64,000 nucleotides of DNA from Agromyces sp. Leaf222 (GTDB taxonomy: Bacteria > Actinomycetota > Actinomycetes > Actinomycetales > Microbacteriaceae), in contig NZ_LMKQ01000001.1 of NCBI RefSeq assembly GCF_001421565.1, forward strand, positions 555,277-619,276. The letters are read 5' to 3'. Below the pieces are notes generated by a model. The model was given only the letters and a program-made list of their open reading frames with translations, did not search any database and was not told where the DNA came from. Positions within the stretch are counted from its first letter, which is position 1, and every line of letters starts with the position of its first letter. This document shows positions 26,474-42,800 of this stretch, in pieces. The translations under genes were made by a program, and so were the position numbers.

Positions 26474-29065
26474 ATGGAGCTGCAGAGGCTGCTGGAACGC
26501 GAGCGCGAACTCGACGAGCTCATTTCCGGCGCGCGTGCGTCGCTGGCCGGGCGAGGCGAGGTGCTGCTCGTGCACGGCGAGGCCGGCATCGGCAAGTCGA
26601 GTCTCGTGCAGGCGCTCCGCACCGATCCGCCGAGCGGATGCCGCGTGCTGGTCGGGTCGTGCGACGCACTCGCCACGCCGCGAACCCTGGGCCCGCTGCG
26701 CGACCTGATCCCGTTCGTCGGGGAGCGCCTGGCGGCGGCGCTTCGCGCGGGCGATCGCGAGGAGGTCTTCGACGCGCTGCGCGACGAGCTCGCCGGGGCC
26801 CCGGGCACCGTGCTCGTGATCGAGGACGTGCACTGGGCCGATGAGGCGACGCTCGATGCCCTGACCTTCGTGGCCCGGCGGGTCGAGACGCTTCCGGTGC
26901 TCGTCGTGCTGACCTACCGCGACGACGAGATCGACCATGGGCATCCGCTCGCGCGCCTGCTCGGCGACCTGCATGTGAACGTGCGGCACCTCGCCGTTCC
27001 GCGGCTGTCGCCGGGGGCCGTCGCCGCCATTGCGGTCGATCGCGGCCTCGACCCGAAGCAGGTGTTCGACCTGACGCAGGGCAACCCGTACTTCGTCGGC
27101 GAACTCGTCGCGTCGGCGGATGCCGTGCACGTGCCGCGCTCGGTCGTCGACGCGGTCACGGGTCGGCTCCATCGCCTGCCGGTCGAGGCTCGAGGCCAGG
27201 TCGAGCAGCTCGCCGTGATCCCTTCGGCGGTCGCGAGTGCCGAGGTCGCGCGACTCGTGCCGGGGGGAGCCGCGGCGCTCGGCGCGGCCGAGGAGCGCGG
27301 ACTGCTGACCGTGCGGCCCGACGGCGTCGCGTTCCGGCACGAGCTGACGCGCCGGGCGATCGTGGACGCGATGCCGGCCGCACGGCGCATCGAGCTGAAC
27401 GCCCGCGTGCTCGCCGTGCTCCTCGAGCTCGACGCGGATCCCGCTCGCATCGTGTCGCACGCCGTCGAGGCCGGAGACGGCGAGGTCGTGGCCGCGTGGG
27501 CGCCGCGTGCCGCGCGCGATGCGGCGGCCAGCGGCGCCCATCGGCAGGCGGCGGTGCACTTCCGGGCGGCACTCGAGCACGCGTCGGCACTCGACCCGGT
27601 CGAACGCGTCGACCTCATGCAGGCCTACGCGATCGAGCTGTACACGCTCGGCGCCGACCAGGAGGCGGTGGCCGTGCAGGCGGAGGTCCTCGACGCGCGG
27701 CGGACGGCCGGGGACGCGACCGCGCTCGGCGCGAGCCTGCGCTGGGCGTCGCGGTTCCACTGGCTCGCCGGGCAGCGGGCCGAGGCCGAGGCAACGGCCC
27801 GTGAGGCATCCGCATGCCTCACGAACTCGACCGATCGCGCGCTGTTCGCGCTCGCGCTGAGCAACGAGGCGCAGCTCGCGATGCTCGCGCACGATCTGTC
27901 GCGCGCGCTCGAGCTGGCGCCGCGCGCGGTCGCGATCGCGCGGGAGACGGGCGACCGACGGGCACTGTCGCATTCGCTGAACAACCTCGGCACCGCCCGC
28001 CTGCTGTTGAACGACGAGGCGGGCGTCGCCGAGCTCACCGAGGCGGCCGAGGTCGCGGCGGCCGCGAACCTCATGGACGACGCGGCCCGCGCACACGTGA
28101 ACCTCGTGTGGAGCCTGCTCGACCAGTACCGCATCGACCTCGCCGAGCGGCACCTCGACGCCGCCCTCGAGTTCTCGGAGCGCGCCGAGGTGATGGGGCT
28201 CTGGACCTACCAGAAGGTCGAGCACGCCAGGCTCCACCTCGCCCGCGGCGAGTGGGACGAAGCCCTCGCCGCTGCGGCCTACGGCCGCGAGGCGCTTCCG
28301 CACGCGCACTGCGTCGCGCTCACCGTCATCGGCACCGTGCAGGTGCGGCGGGGCGACCCGCAGGGTGAAGAGACCCTCCGCGAGGCACTCGCCGTGGCGA
28401 CCAGGCTCGGGGAGTTGCAGCGAACGGGCCCGGTCGCCGCGGCCATGGCCGAGGCGGCGCTCCTGCGCGGGTCTGCGTCGGAGGCGCTCGCGGTCGTGGG
28501 GCCGGCCCATGCGGAGGCGGTGCGGCTGGGCGCCGTGAACCAGACGGCCGAGCTCGCCGTGCTGCGGCGGCGGGCCGGCGTCGCCGACGCCGCCGACACG
28601 ATGCCGCCCGACCTCGACCACCCGGCCGCGGTCCAGGCGCGGGGAGACTGGCGGCGCGCCGCGGACCTGTGGCACGCGGCGGGTGCGCCCTACCACGAGG
28701 CCGACGCGCTCGCCGAGAGTCCGCACGACGACGACCTGCTCGAGGCGCTCGCGATCCTCGACCGGCTCGGCGCCGTGCCCCTCGCCCGTCAGGTCAGGGC
28801 CGAGCTGCGTGCCCGTGGCGTCCGCGGTATTCCGCGCGGCCCTGCCGGCACGACCAGGCGCAATCCGGAGGGGCTCACCGATCGCCAGCTCGGGGTGCTC
28901 GTGCTGCTCGTCGAAGGACTCACGAATGCCGAGATCGCCGAACGGCTGGTGGTCTCGGTGCGCACGGTCGACAGCCACGTCGCCGCGATCCTGATGAAGC
29001 TCGACGTGCCGACGCGGCAGGACGCGGTGCTCGCGGCTCGCCGGCTCGGGATGCTCTCGGCCTGA
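26474..29065 (+). CDS. Large ATP-binding LuxR-family regulator (LAL type)
   Basis: 863 residues. The N-terminal AAA ATPase has Walker A GEAGIGKSS near residues 36-44 and Walker B VLVIEDVHWADEATL. A long helical middle of TPR-like repeats follows (about residues 330-740). The C-terminal LuxR helix-turn-helix is LTDRQLGVLVLLVEGL...NAEIAERLVVSVRTVDSHVA. LAL proteins are effector-driven activators; MalT is the best known. The nearby amylase genes make starch or maltose control possible but unproven. Confidence 0.92.
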   Translation: MELQRLLERERELDELISGARASLAGRGEVLLVHGEAGIGKSSLVQALRTDPPSGCRVLVGSCDALATPRTLGPLRDLIPFVGERLAAALRAGDREEVFDALRDELAGAPGTVLVIEDVHWADEATLDALTFVARRVETLPVLVVLTYRDDEIDHGHPLARLLGDLHVNVRHLAVPRLSPGAVAAIAVDRGLDPKQVFDLTQGNPYFVGELVASADAVHVPRSVVDAVTGRLHRLPVEARGQVEQLAVIPSAVASAEVARLVPGGAAALGAAEERGLLTVRPDGVAFRHELTRRAIVDAMPAARRIELNARVLAVLLELDADPARIVSHAVEAGDGEVVAAWAPRAARDAAASGAHRQAAVHFRAALEHASALDPVERVDLMQAYAIELYTLGADQEAVAVQAEVLDARRTAGDATALGASLRWASRFHWLAGQRAEAEATAREASACLTNSTDRALFALALSNEAQLAMLAHDLSRALELAPRAVAIARETGDRRALSHSLNNLGTARLLLNDEAGVAELTEAAEVAAAANLMDDAARAHVNLVWSLLDQYRIDLAERHLDAALEFSERAEVMGLWTYQKVEHARLHLARGEWDEALAAAAYGREALPHAHCVALTVIGTVQVRRGDPQGEETLREALAVATRLGELQRTGPVAAAMAEAALLRGSASEALAVVGPAHAEAVRLGAVNQTAELAVLRRRAGVADAADTMPPDLDHPAAVQARGDWRRAADLWHAAGAPYHEADALAESPHDDDLLEALAILDRLGAVPLARQVRAELRARGVRGIPRGPAGTTRRNPEGLTDRQLGVLVLLVEGLTNAEIAERLVVSVRTVDSHVAAILMKLDVPTRQDAVLAARRLGMLSA

Positions 29066-29181
29066 TCTCGGTAGGCCCGACGCGGGATCTCGGTATCCGT
29101 CGCCGATGAGCGGCGGGCATGCCCGGCCGTAGAACTGAGGTGTGCTCGAGAACGGGCGCAGTCGAGCGAATCGAGGACATC

Positions 29182-29427
29182 ATGAACACCGCACTCGTCG
29201 ACCCGGGCCGGGTGCCCGCCGGCCCGATCAACCCGGTCGGCCCCATCAGCCTGATCGGTCGGATGTCGCGGCGCATCGGCATGCTCATCGCCTCCGCGGC
29301 CGACGCGCGCCGCCGCCGGCCCGCTCCGAGCCGCGAGGAACTCATCGAACTGCACGAGCGCCGTCAGGTCGCCCAGCGCCTCCGCGAGGAGCAGTTCCAG
29401 AGGGTCGTGGTCGGCCGACTGCTGTGA
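29182..29427 (+). CDS. Small hypothetical protein
   Basis: 81 residues from an ATG with a GAGG ribosome site six bases upstream. The N-terminal third is Gly/Pro-rich (PAGPINPVGPISLIG), followed by a short amphipathic stretch and a basic, Glu/Arg-rich helix (SREELIELHERRQVAQRLRE). No signal peptide, no domain recognised. It follows the LuxR-type regulator by about 115 bases and converges with the amylase. Confidence 0.6.
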   Translation: MNTALVDPGRVPAGPINPVGPISLIGRMSRRIGMLIASAADARRRRPAPSREELIELHERRQVAQRLREEQFQRVVVGRLL

Positions 29428-29461
29428 GGGCGACCCGGATGGAGCACGTGAACGAACGAGA

Positions 29462-29489
29462 GGGCGGCGCCGGAATCCCGACGCCGCCC
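29462..29489. terminator. Possible bidirectional hairpin between convergent genes
   Basis: GGGCGGCG and CGCCGCCC form an 8-bp stem with a 12-nt loop, between the small hypothetical gene and the amylase stop. There is no T-tract, so termination is only inferred. Confidence 0.35.
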
Positions 29490-29535
29490 CCTTCCCAGCT
29501 CGCGGCGCCGAAGGTCTCGGCAGCCGCGAGGTCTC

Positions 29536-31656
29536 TCAGCTACACGGGGATCCTGCCGTGACGGTGCCGTTGGACACCTTCACCGCTCCTGATCCGATCG
29601 CGTAGTCGGCGCCGCCGTTGTTGTCCCAGGTGCCGGTGCCGTTGTTGAAGGCGGCGGTGATGCCCGTCGAGCCGGCGAGCTCGATGGTCTTCACCTTCCA
29701 GCCGGTGCACGCGGCGGTCATCGAGGTACCGGGCGCCGTGGTCCACGAGCCGTTGCCGACGCGGTAGTGGATGTTCGCGGTGGCCCAGGCTGTCGCGTAG
29801 TACACGGTGGTCGTGGTGGCCGGCTGCGTACCGCCGCACGGGTTCGCCGCGCCCACGACCCCGTTCGCGACCGTCGCGATCGTGCCGCTCAGGGCGTAGT
29901 CGCGGCCCCCGTTGTTGTCCCACGTGCCTGCGCCGTTGTTGAACGCGGCCGTGATGCCGGAGGCGCCTCCGGTGACGACCTTGGACACCCAGCCCGCGCA
30001 GGCCGCGGCCATGCCGGTTCCCGGAGCGGTCGTCCACGCGCCCGACCCGACCCGGTAGTGCACGTTATGGGCGCTCCACCCCTTCGAGGTCGAGTAGTAC
30101 ACCGTCAGGTCGCCGGCGCCGGGATTCGTGCCGGGGTCGGTTCCCGGATCCGTGCCGCCCTGTCCGGCCTTGGCGCCGACGTGCAGGGCGATGGCCCGGT
30201 TCGCGTCGACCGTCGCGGTGAGCTGGCCTGCGGCGTTCACGGTCACGACGCCTCCCGCGGAGCATCCGCTCGCCGTCGGCAGGCCGACGGTCACGTTGCA
30301 GTAGGCGCCGGCGGGCAGCGAGGTCTGGAAGGTGCGGGTGAGCGACCCGCCGCGGTTGATCGCCACGAAACCCTTGTCGCCGCGGCCGAACGCGATGGCG
30401 GTCGACCCGTTGTCCCACTTGGACGTGATCGAGGTGCCGTACGTCGCGTTGCGGAACCCGACCATGTTCTCGATCGAGGTCTGCGCGTGCTTGCATGTCC
30501 AGCCGTTCTGGCCGCAGACGGGGTCGACGACCTCGCCGTTGCCGGCGAGCGCGGGGCCCGCCTCCTTGTTCGAGAACTCGTAGCCGGAATGGATCGACGG
30601 CGAGCCGTAGTTCCACGCGAGCGTGAAGATCTGGGCGAGGTCGTAGGCCGCGCCGTCCTTGTAGCTCAGGGTCTCGCCGTTGCGCTCGGTGTCGTGGTTG
30701 TCGACGAACACGGCGGCGTTCTGGTTCGGCAGGAACCCGGCCCACGAAGGACCGATGCCGTTCCCCGTCACCAGCCAGTTGATCGTGCCGCCGCCGAAGG
30801 CCTCCTTGAGCTTGCGGGCGAAGGCGAACTCGTGGATGTCGCCGTACGAGGTGTACTCCTCGGGCTGGATCGGCTCGTTCGCCCGGATCACCTCCTGCAC
30901 GACGTAGAGCCGGGCGCGGTCGTTCACCTTCGACAGGATGCCCTGCATGTCGCTCGCGGCGATGTGCTTCACGGCGTCGATGCGGAACCCGTCGACGCCG
31001 AGCGCGACGAGGTCGTTGAGGTATCCGGCGATCTTGCCCTGCACGTACGACGACGAGGTGTTCAGGTCGGAGAGGTTCACGAGGTTGCACTCCTGCACCT
31101 CGGTGCGGTTCTGGTAGTTCGAGATGTCGCGGCGGCAGGAGTGGAAGTCCTGCGACTGGTAGATGCCGGGGTAGTCGTAGTGCTGGAACGACGAGCCGGC
31201 CCAGCCGGTGCCGCCCGCGCTCTTGCCGCTCATGTGGTTGATGACGGCGTCGGCGATGACCTTGACGCCCGCGGCGTGGCAGGTGTCGACCATCGCCTTG
31301 AACTCGGCCCGCGTGCCGAGCCGCGACTCGATCTTGTAGCTGACCGGCTGGTAGGACGTCCACCACTCGGAGCCCTGCACGTGCTCCTGCGGCGGCGAGG
31401 TCTGCACGTATCCGTACCCGGCGGGGCCGAGGTTGTCGGTGCACTCGCGGGCGATGGCGTTCCAGGTCCAGGAGAAGAGCACGGCGGTGGTGTCGCGCGG
31501 CCCGGGAGCCGCGGCATCCGCCGGGTCGTCGGCGGGTGACGGCACCGTGGCGAGGAGCGTCGCGATGAGCGCCCCGAGCAGGATGGTCGCGAGGAATCGC
31601 AAGCGTTTGCGGAGTGGGACCGCGCTCGAGGCGCCGTCGATCGGATGGTCGGACAT
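29536..31656 (-). CDS. Secreted alpha-amylase (GH13) with two C-terminal starch-binding modules
   Basis: 706 residues; cleaves alpha-1,4 bonds in extracellular starch. A Sec-type signal lies in residues 15-50 (FLATILLGALIATLLATVPS). The GH13 barrel carries nucleophile Asp near 227 (GFRIDAVKH), acid/base Glu near 255 (VVQEVI) and Asp near 322 (FVDNHDTE). A beta domain follows, then two tandem modules of about 90 residues, each with VYY...W...N(I/V)HYRVG and TWDNNGG...YA, resembling CBM25. A GTNPGAGD-type linker joins them. Divergent from the amylopullulanase; an imperfect operator (31598-31611) lies inside its first codons. Confidence 0.93.
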   Translation of the reverse strand: MSDHPIDGASSAVPLRKRLRFLATILLGALIATLLATVPSPADDPADAAAPGPRDTTAVLFSWTWNAIARECTDNLGPAGYGYVQTSPPQEHVQGSEWWTSYQPVSYKIESRLGTRAEFKAMVDTCHAAGVKVIADAVINHMSGKSAGGTGWAGSSFQHYDYPGIYQSQDFHSCRRDISNYQNRTEVQECNLVNLSDLNTSSSYVQGKIAGYLNDLVALGVDGFRIDAVKHIAASDMQGILSKVNDRARLYVVQEVIRANEPIQPEEYTSYGDIHEFAFARKLKEAFGGGTINWLVTGNGIGPSWAGFLPNQNAAVFVDNHDTERNGETLSYKDGAAYDLAQIFTLAWNYGSPSIHSGYEFSNKEAGPALAGNGEVVDPVCGQNGWTCKHAQTSIENMVGFRNATYGTSITSKWDNGSTAIAFGRGDKGFVAINRGGSLTRTFQTSLPAGAYCNVTVGLPTASGCSAGGVVTVNAAGQLTATVDANRAIALHVGAKAGQGGTDPGTDPGTNPGAGDLTVYYSTSKGWSAHNVHYRVGSGAWTTAPGTGMAAACAGWVSKVVTGGASGITAAFNNGAGTWDNNGGRDYALSGTIATVANGVVGAANPCGGTQPATTTTVYYATAWATANIHYRVGNGSWTTAPGTSMTAACTGWKVKTIELAGSTGITAAFNNGTGTWDNNGGADYAIGSGAVKVSNGTVTAGSPCS
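31598..31611. promoter_or_regulatory. Imperfect LacI-type operator inside the amylase 5' end
   Basis: CGCAAGCGTTTGCG is a near-palindrome matching the LacI/GalR core at most positions. It lies about 45 bases into the amylase coding region, so a bound repressor could block elongation or loop with the intergenic site. Confidence 0.45.
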
Positions 31657-31808
31657 GGGAGTGGATCCTTTGCAGATCAGCGATTCTCCGGCCGGGAGTC
31701 CGGGTGATCGCGCCGCCGCCGCGTCGATGCGGCAGCCGCGTCACGACGACGACTGCCCCCAAAGATAGGCACAGGCTTGAATCCACCGCAAGCGAATCAG
31801 CAGAAATC

Positions 31809-31822
31809 TGCAAGCGCTTGCA
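31809..31822. promoter_or_regulatory. LacI/GalR-family operator between amylase and amylopullulanase
   Basis: TGCAAGCGCTTGCA is a perfect 14-bp palindrome with the central CG typical of LacI-family sugar regulators. It sits in the divergent promoter region. A half-like site, CGCAAGCGAA, is at 31788-31797. The repressor gene is not in the window; a maltose/starch-responsive LacI protein is the natural candidate. Confidence 0.75.
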
Positions 31823-31897
31823 TTAACCTTGCGGCCACTGCTAGCTTCGGCTCCAATGTCGGTGGCACGAGGTCGTGCCCGAAATCGGGAGTCAAGG

Positions 31898-37969
<6,072 letters not shown>

Positions 37970-37978
37970 GGCCTGCGC

Positions 37979-38060
37979 CGGTCGAGTAGGCCGTCTGCGG
38001 CCGTATCGAGGCCCGTCTCCGGATGGGCCTCGATACGGCGCCGGGGCGCCTACTCGACCG
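37979..38060. repeat. Nested REP-like palindrome between convergent genes
   Basis: The outer stem CGGTCGAGTAGGC/GCCTACTCGACCG (37979-37991 with 38048-38060) encloses a 14-bp inner stem CCGTATCGAGGCCC (38001-38014 with 38025-38038) and a 10-nt loop. Such GGTCGAGTAGG/CGTATCGAGG elements are, from memory, dispersed in Microbacteriaceae genomes. It may serve as a two-way terminator here. Confidence 0.85.
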
Positions 38061-38083
38061 ACGTGCCCGGAAGCCCTCGTGGC

Positions 38084-38731
38084 TCAGCCCCGTGAGAGCG
38101 TGAGCGGCACGGTGCTCGCGCCGGTCGAGAAGTGGATCACGGGCGTCTCGCCCGAGCAGTCGTACGGAGCCGACATGATCGGCGACGCGAGGATCTGCTC
38201 GGTCACGGGCGTGCCGTCCATCTCGACGCCGTCGACCGTGACGTCCATGGTGAGGTCGTTCGTGTCGTTGCTGGTCGTGAGGGTGTCGCCGTCGACGGCG
38301 TACTGGCCCGACAGGGTTCCGCCGAGCGTTCCCTCGGCAGGCAGGCCGGCGATGTCGACGGAGAGCGAGAGGGCGGGCGTGTACGCGTACGTGCCGTCCT
38401 CGTCGAAGGACAGGCCCGAGCCGCCGGTCGGGTCGTAGACGATCGCGTACTCCGCGAGGTCGGCGTTGACCTGGTCGTAGTAGCGCTGCATCTGCTCGTC
38501 GGCGAGCACCCAGTCGCCCACGAGGCAGTTCGATGCGGCGGTTCCGGCGGCATCGTCGTCGGCTGCGGCATCCGTCGCCGGGGTGCTCGCGCTCGCGGTC
38601 GGCTTCGGGCTGTCGGACGCCGCATCGCTCGCGGACGCGTCGCCCGACGGGGAGGCCGTGCACCCCGCGAGCGTCAGGGCCGCGAACGCGACGATCGAGC
38701 CGGTCAGGGCGAGCCGATGGCGAGCCTGCAT
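38084..38731 (-). CDS. Lipoprotein with lipocalin-like features
   Basis: 215 residues. A lipobox signal (ALTLAGC, Cys near 25) is followed by an Ala/Ser/Asp-rich linker to about residue 65. The remainder is beta-rich, starting NCLVGDWVLADEQM, then LSFDEDGTYAYTP, a pattern often seen in small beta-barrel lipoproteins. Two cysteines (NCLV and DCSG) could form a disulfide. AGGAGG lies six bases before the ATG. Function unknown. Confidence 0.8.
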   Translation of the reverse strand: MQARHRLALTGSIVAFAALTLAGCTASPSGDASASDAASDSPKPTASASTPATDAAADDDAAGTAASNCLVGDWVLADEQMQRYYDQVNADLAEYAIVYDPTGGSGLSFDEDGTYAYTPALSLSVDIAGLPAEGTLGGTLSGQYAVDGDTLTTSNDTNDLTMDVTVDGVEMDGTPVTEQILASPIMSAPYDCSGETPVIHFSTGASTVPLTLSRG

Positions 38732-38825
38732 CAATGCCTCCTGTAGGGGGAACTCCGTGGCGCCGATGCGCCGACGCACGAGTGCGTGCATTCTCTCATC
38801 CGTCGATGTCGGGACGGCGGGTGCG

Positions 38826-39818
38826 TCAGTCCGCAGGTGCCGCGAGCACCGCGTGGCAGCGGCCGAGGCGCTCCAGCCACCAGTCCGTGCGCTCGGGCGA
38901 GGCCGCGTACCGGTCGAGCAGGGCGGCATCGGGCACGACCCGGCGCACGTCGATCGCGCCGTCGACGGGCACGAGCGGCGAGCCCGTGACATCCGCCGCC
39001 AGTAGCGAGGCCGTGCCGAGCCCGCAGTCGTAGTCGAGTTCGGTGACGGATGCCGCGAGCGCGGCGCCCATCGCGAGCCCAACGCTCGTGTCGAGCGCAC
39101 TCGAGACCACCACGGGCAGGCCGGCGGCCTCGGTGATGCGGAGCGCCCGGCGGATGCCGCCGAGGGGCTGCGCCTTGATCACGAGCAGGTCGGCAGCACC
39201 GGCCTCGGCGACGGCGAGCGGATCGTCGGCCTTGCGCACGCTCTCGTCGGCCGCGATGGGGATGCCCATGTACTTCGTGCGCAGGCGGATCTCGACGAGG
39301 TCGTCGATGCTCGGGCACGGCTGCTCGACGTACTCCAGGTCGAACTCCGCGAGCGCGTGGATCGCGTGCTCGGCCTCGTCGACGTTCCAGCCGGCGTTCG
39401 CGTCGACGCGGATGCGGCCCTCTGGGCCGAGCACCTCGCGCACGGCGCGCACCCTCGCGACATCCTGCGCCAGCGTCTGGTCGCTCGCCGCGACCTTCAC
39501 CTTCGCGGTGCGGCAGCCGGGGAAGCGGGCGAGCACGGCGGCGACGCTGTCGGGGTCGACGCCCGGCACGGTCGCGTTCACGGGGATGCGGTCGCGCAGG
39601 GCGGTCGGCGTCGCGTTCCAGCCGTAGTCGAGCGCGCCCTCGAGCCAGACGGACGCCTCGCGGTCGTCGTACTCGACGAACGGGCTGAACTCGGTCCACC
39701 CGTGCGGCCCCTCGAGCAGCAGGGCCTCGCGCACGTCGATGCCGCGGAACCGCGTGACGAGCGGCAGCGCGACGACGCGGGCGGAGGAGAGCAGGTCGTC
39801 GAGCTCAGGCAGTGTCAT
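38826..39818 (-). CDS. menC: o-Succinylbenzoate synthase
   Basis: 330 residues; an enolase-superfamily enzyme that dehydrates SHCHC to o-succinylbenzoate in menaquinone synthesis. Barrel lysines and acids are visible: KVKVA, RVDANAGWNVDEA, EQPCPS, ADESVRKADD and LVIKAQPLGGIR. The ATG at 39818 is used; a GTG two codons earlier is also in frame. It stands 9 kb from the main men cluster, back to back with metH. Confidence 0.92.
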   Translation of the reverse strand: MTLPELDDLLSSARVVALPLVTRFRGIDVREALLLEGPHGWTEFSPFVEYDDREASVWLEGALDYGWNATPTALRDRIPVNATVPGVDPDSVAAVLARFPGCRTAKVKVAASDQTLAQDVARVRAVREVLGPEGRIRVDANAGWNVDEAEHAIHALAEFDLEYVEQPCPSIDDLVEIRLRTKYMGIPIAADESVRKADDPLAVAEAGAADLLVIKAQPLGGIRRALRITEAAGLPVVVSSALDTSVGLAMGAALAASVTELDYDCGLGTASLLAADVTGSPLVPVDGAIDVRRVVPDAALLDRYAASPERTDWWLERLGRCHAVLAAPAD

Positions 39819-39855
39819 GAACACATCATCGCAAGCGGCTGCAGGCGCCGCTCAT

Positions 39856-39861
39856 TAGACT
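39856..39861 (+). promoter_or_regulatory. -10 box TAGACT for leaderless metH
   Basis: TAGACT lies seven bases before the metH GTG. No cobalamin riboswitch fits in the 51 bases between menC and metH. Confidence 0.65.
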
Positions 39862-39868
39862 CGCGCGA

Positions 39869-42800
39869 GTGACCGGCACGTTGATCGAACCCCGCTTCCC
39901 CCTCGACATCGACGGCGTCGCGCGCCCGACACGGTCCCAGGCGCTGCTCGACGCGGTGCGGGCGAACGTGGTCATCGCCGACGGCGCGATGGGCACCATG
40001 CTGCAGCGGCACGAGCCGACCCTCGACGACTACCGCCAGCTCGAGGGCTGCAACGAGATCCTCAACGTGAGCCGGCCAGACATGATCGCCGACATCCACG
40101 ACGAGTACCTCGCCGTCGGCATCGACGCGATCGAGACGAACACGTTCGGCGCGAACTGGTCGAACCTGTCGGACTACGGCATCGACGACCGCATCCACGA
40201 GCTCGCCGAGGCCGGCGCCCGCATCGCGCGCGAGCGGGTCGAGGCCGCCGAGGCCGCCGACGGTCGCGTACGCTGGGTGCTCGGCTCGATGGGCCCGGGC
40301 ACCAAGCTGCCGAGCCTCGGGCACACCACCTACGACCACCTCAAGCAGACGTTCGCCCTGCAGGCCGAGGGCCTCATCGACGGGGGCGCCGACGCGTTCC
40401 TCATCGAGACTTCGCAGGACCTCCTGCAGACCAAGGCCGCCGTCAACGGCTGCAAGCAGGCCATCGTGAGCCGCGGCATCCGCCTGCCGATCTTCGTCGA
40501 GGTGACCGTCGAGACCACCGGCACCATGCTCATGGGCAGCGAGATCGGCGCAGCGCTCACCGCGCTCGAACCGCTCGGGGTCGACGCGATCGGCCTGAAC
40601 TGCGCCACCGGCCCGGCCGAGATGAGCGAGCACCTGCGGCACCTCTCGAAGCACTCGCGCGTGCCGGTGGCGTGCATGCCGAACGCCGGGCTGCCCGTGC
40701 TCGGGGCGAACGGCGCGCACTACCCGCTCGAGCCCGCAGAGCTCGCGACCGCGCACGAGCAGTTCGTGCGCGAGTTCGGCCTCGGCCTGATCGGCGGATG
40801 CTGCGGCACGACGCCCGAGCACATGCTCGCGGTCGTCGAGCGGCTGCGGCCGCTGCGCGCCTCGCTCACCGCGGATGCCGCGGCATCCGCTCGCGACCCG
40901 AAGCCCGAGGCGGGCGTGGCGAGCCTCTACCAGCACGTGCCGTTCCACCAGGACGCGTCGTACCTCGCGATCGGCGAGCGCACGAATGCGAACGGGTCGA
41001 AGGCCTTCCGCGAGGCGATGCTCGCCGGCGAGTGGGACGAGTGCGTCGAGATCGCGCGCAACCAGATCCGCGTGGGGGCGCACCTGCTCGACGTGTGCGT
41101 CGACTACGTCGGCCGCGACGGTGTCGACGACATCCGCGAGGTCGTGTCTCGCTTCGCGAGCGCCTCGACGCTGCCGCTCGTGATCGACTCGACCGAGCCG
41201 GCCGTGATCGCCGCCGGACTCGAGCTCATCGGCGGCCGCCCCGTCGTGAACTCGGTCAACTATGAAGACGGCGACGGCGCGACGAGCCGGTTCGGGCGCA
41301 TCATGCCGCTCGTGAAGGAGCACGGCACGGCCGTGATCGCGCTCACGATCGACGAGCAGGGCCAGGCCCGCACCGCCGACGACAAGATGCGCATCGCCTC
41401 GCGTCTCGTCGATGCCCTCGTCGACGAGTGGGGCATGCGCGTCGAGGACCTCATCGTCGACTGCCTCACGTTCCCGATCGCGACCGGCCAGGAGGAGACC
41501 CGCCGCGACGCGATCGAGACGATCGAGGCGATCCGCCGCCTGAACGCCAAGTACCCGGGCATCCACACCACGCTCGGCGTCTCGAACGTGTCGTTCGGCC
41601 TCAACCCTGCTGCTCGCAGCGTGCTGAACTCGGTGTTCCTGCACGAGGCCGTCGAGGCCGGACTCGACTCCGGCATCATCGACGCCGCGAAGATCGTGCC
41701 GCTCGCCTCGCTCTCGGAGGAGCAGCGCAAGGTCGCGCTCGACCTCGTGTGGGACCGCCGCGAGTACGACGACGAGGGTGCGACGACCTACGACCCGCTC
41801 GCCGTCATGCTCGACCTCTTCGCCGGCGTCGACACCGCCGCGCTCCGCGACCAGCGCGCGGCCGAGCTCGCCGCCCTGCCCGTGGGGGAGCGCCTCGAGC
41901 GTCGCATCATCGACGGCGCCTCGAAGGGCCTCGAGGCCGACCTCGACCTCGCCCGCGAGGGCGGCCTGAGCGCGCTCCAGATCATCAACGACCACCTGCT
42001 CGAGGGCATGAAGGTCGTCGGCGAACGCTTCGGCTCCGGCGAGATGCAGCTGCCGTTCGTGCTGCAGTCGGCCGAGACCATGAAGGCCGCGGTCGCGCTG
42101 CTCGAGCCGCACATGGAGAAGTCCACGTCGGGCGGCAAGGGAAAGATGGTCATCGCCACGGTGCGCGGCGACGTGCACGACATCGGCAAGAACCTCGTCG
42201 ACATCATCCTCACGAACAACGGCTACGAGGTGATCAACCTCGGCATCAAGCAGCCGATCGCCGACATCATCGCCGCCGCAGAGGAGCACGGCGCCGACGT
42301 CATCGGCATGTCGGGCCTGCTCGTGAAGTCGACCGTCGTGATGAAGGAGAACCTGCAGGAGCTGCAGTCGCGCGGCCTCGCGAAGAAGTGGCCGATCATC
42401 CTCGGCGGCGCCGCCCTCACGCGCGCCTACGTCGAGGACGACCTCGCGAGCCTCTTCGACGGCGAGGTGCGCTACGCCCGCGACGCGTTCGAGGGCCTCA
42501 CGCTCATGGAGCCGCTCGTGAAGGTCGCACGCGGCGCCGACCCCGGTGAGGTCGGCCTGCCCGCGCTGAAGAAGCGCATCCACAGTGCGGGGTCGAAGCT
42601 CACGCTCACCGAGCCCGAGGCCATGCCGGGGCGGTCGGATGTCGCATCCGACAACCCGATTCCCGCGCCGCCGTTCTGGGGCACCCGCATCGTGAAGGGC
42701 ATCGCGCTCGCCGACTACGCCGCGTTCCTCGACGAGCGGGCCACGTTCATGGGGCAGTGGGGGCTCAAGCCCGGACGCGGCGAAGACGGCCTCTCGTACG

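Noticed and set aside
39819..39868. Cobalamin riboswitch before metH
   Set aside because: Only about 50 bases separate menC and metH, with a -10 box placed for a leaderless start. GCCACTG strings elsewhere lie in unrelated contexts.
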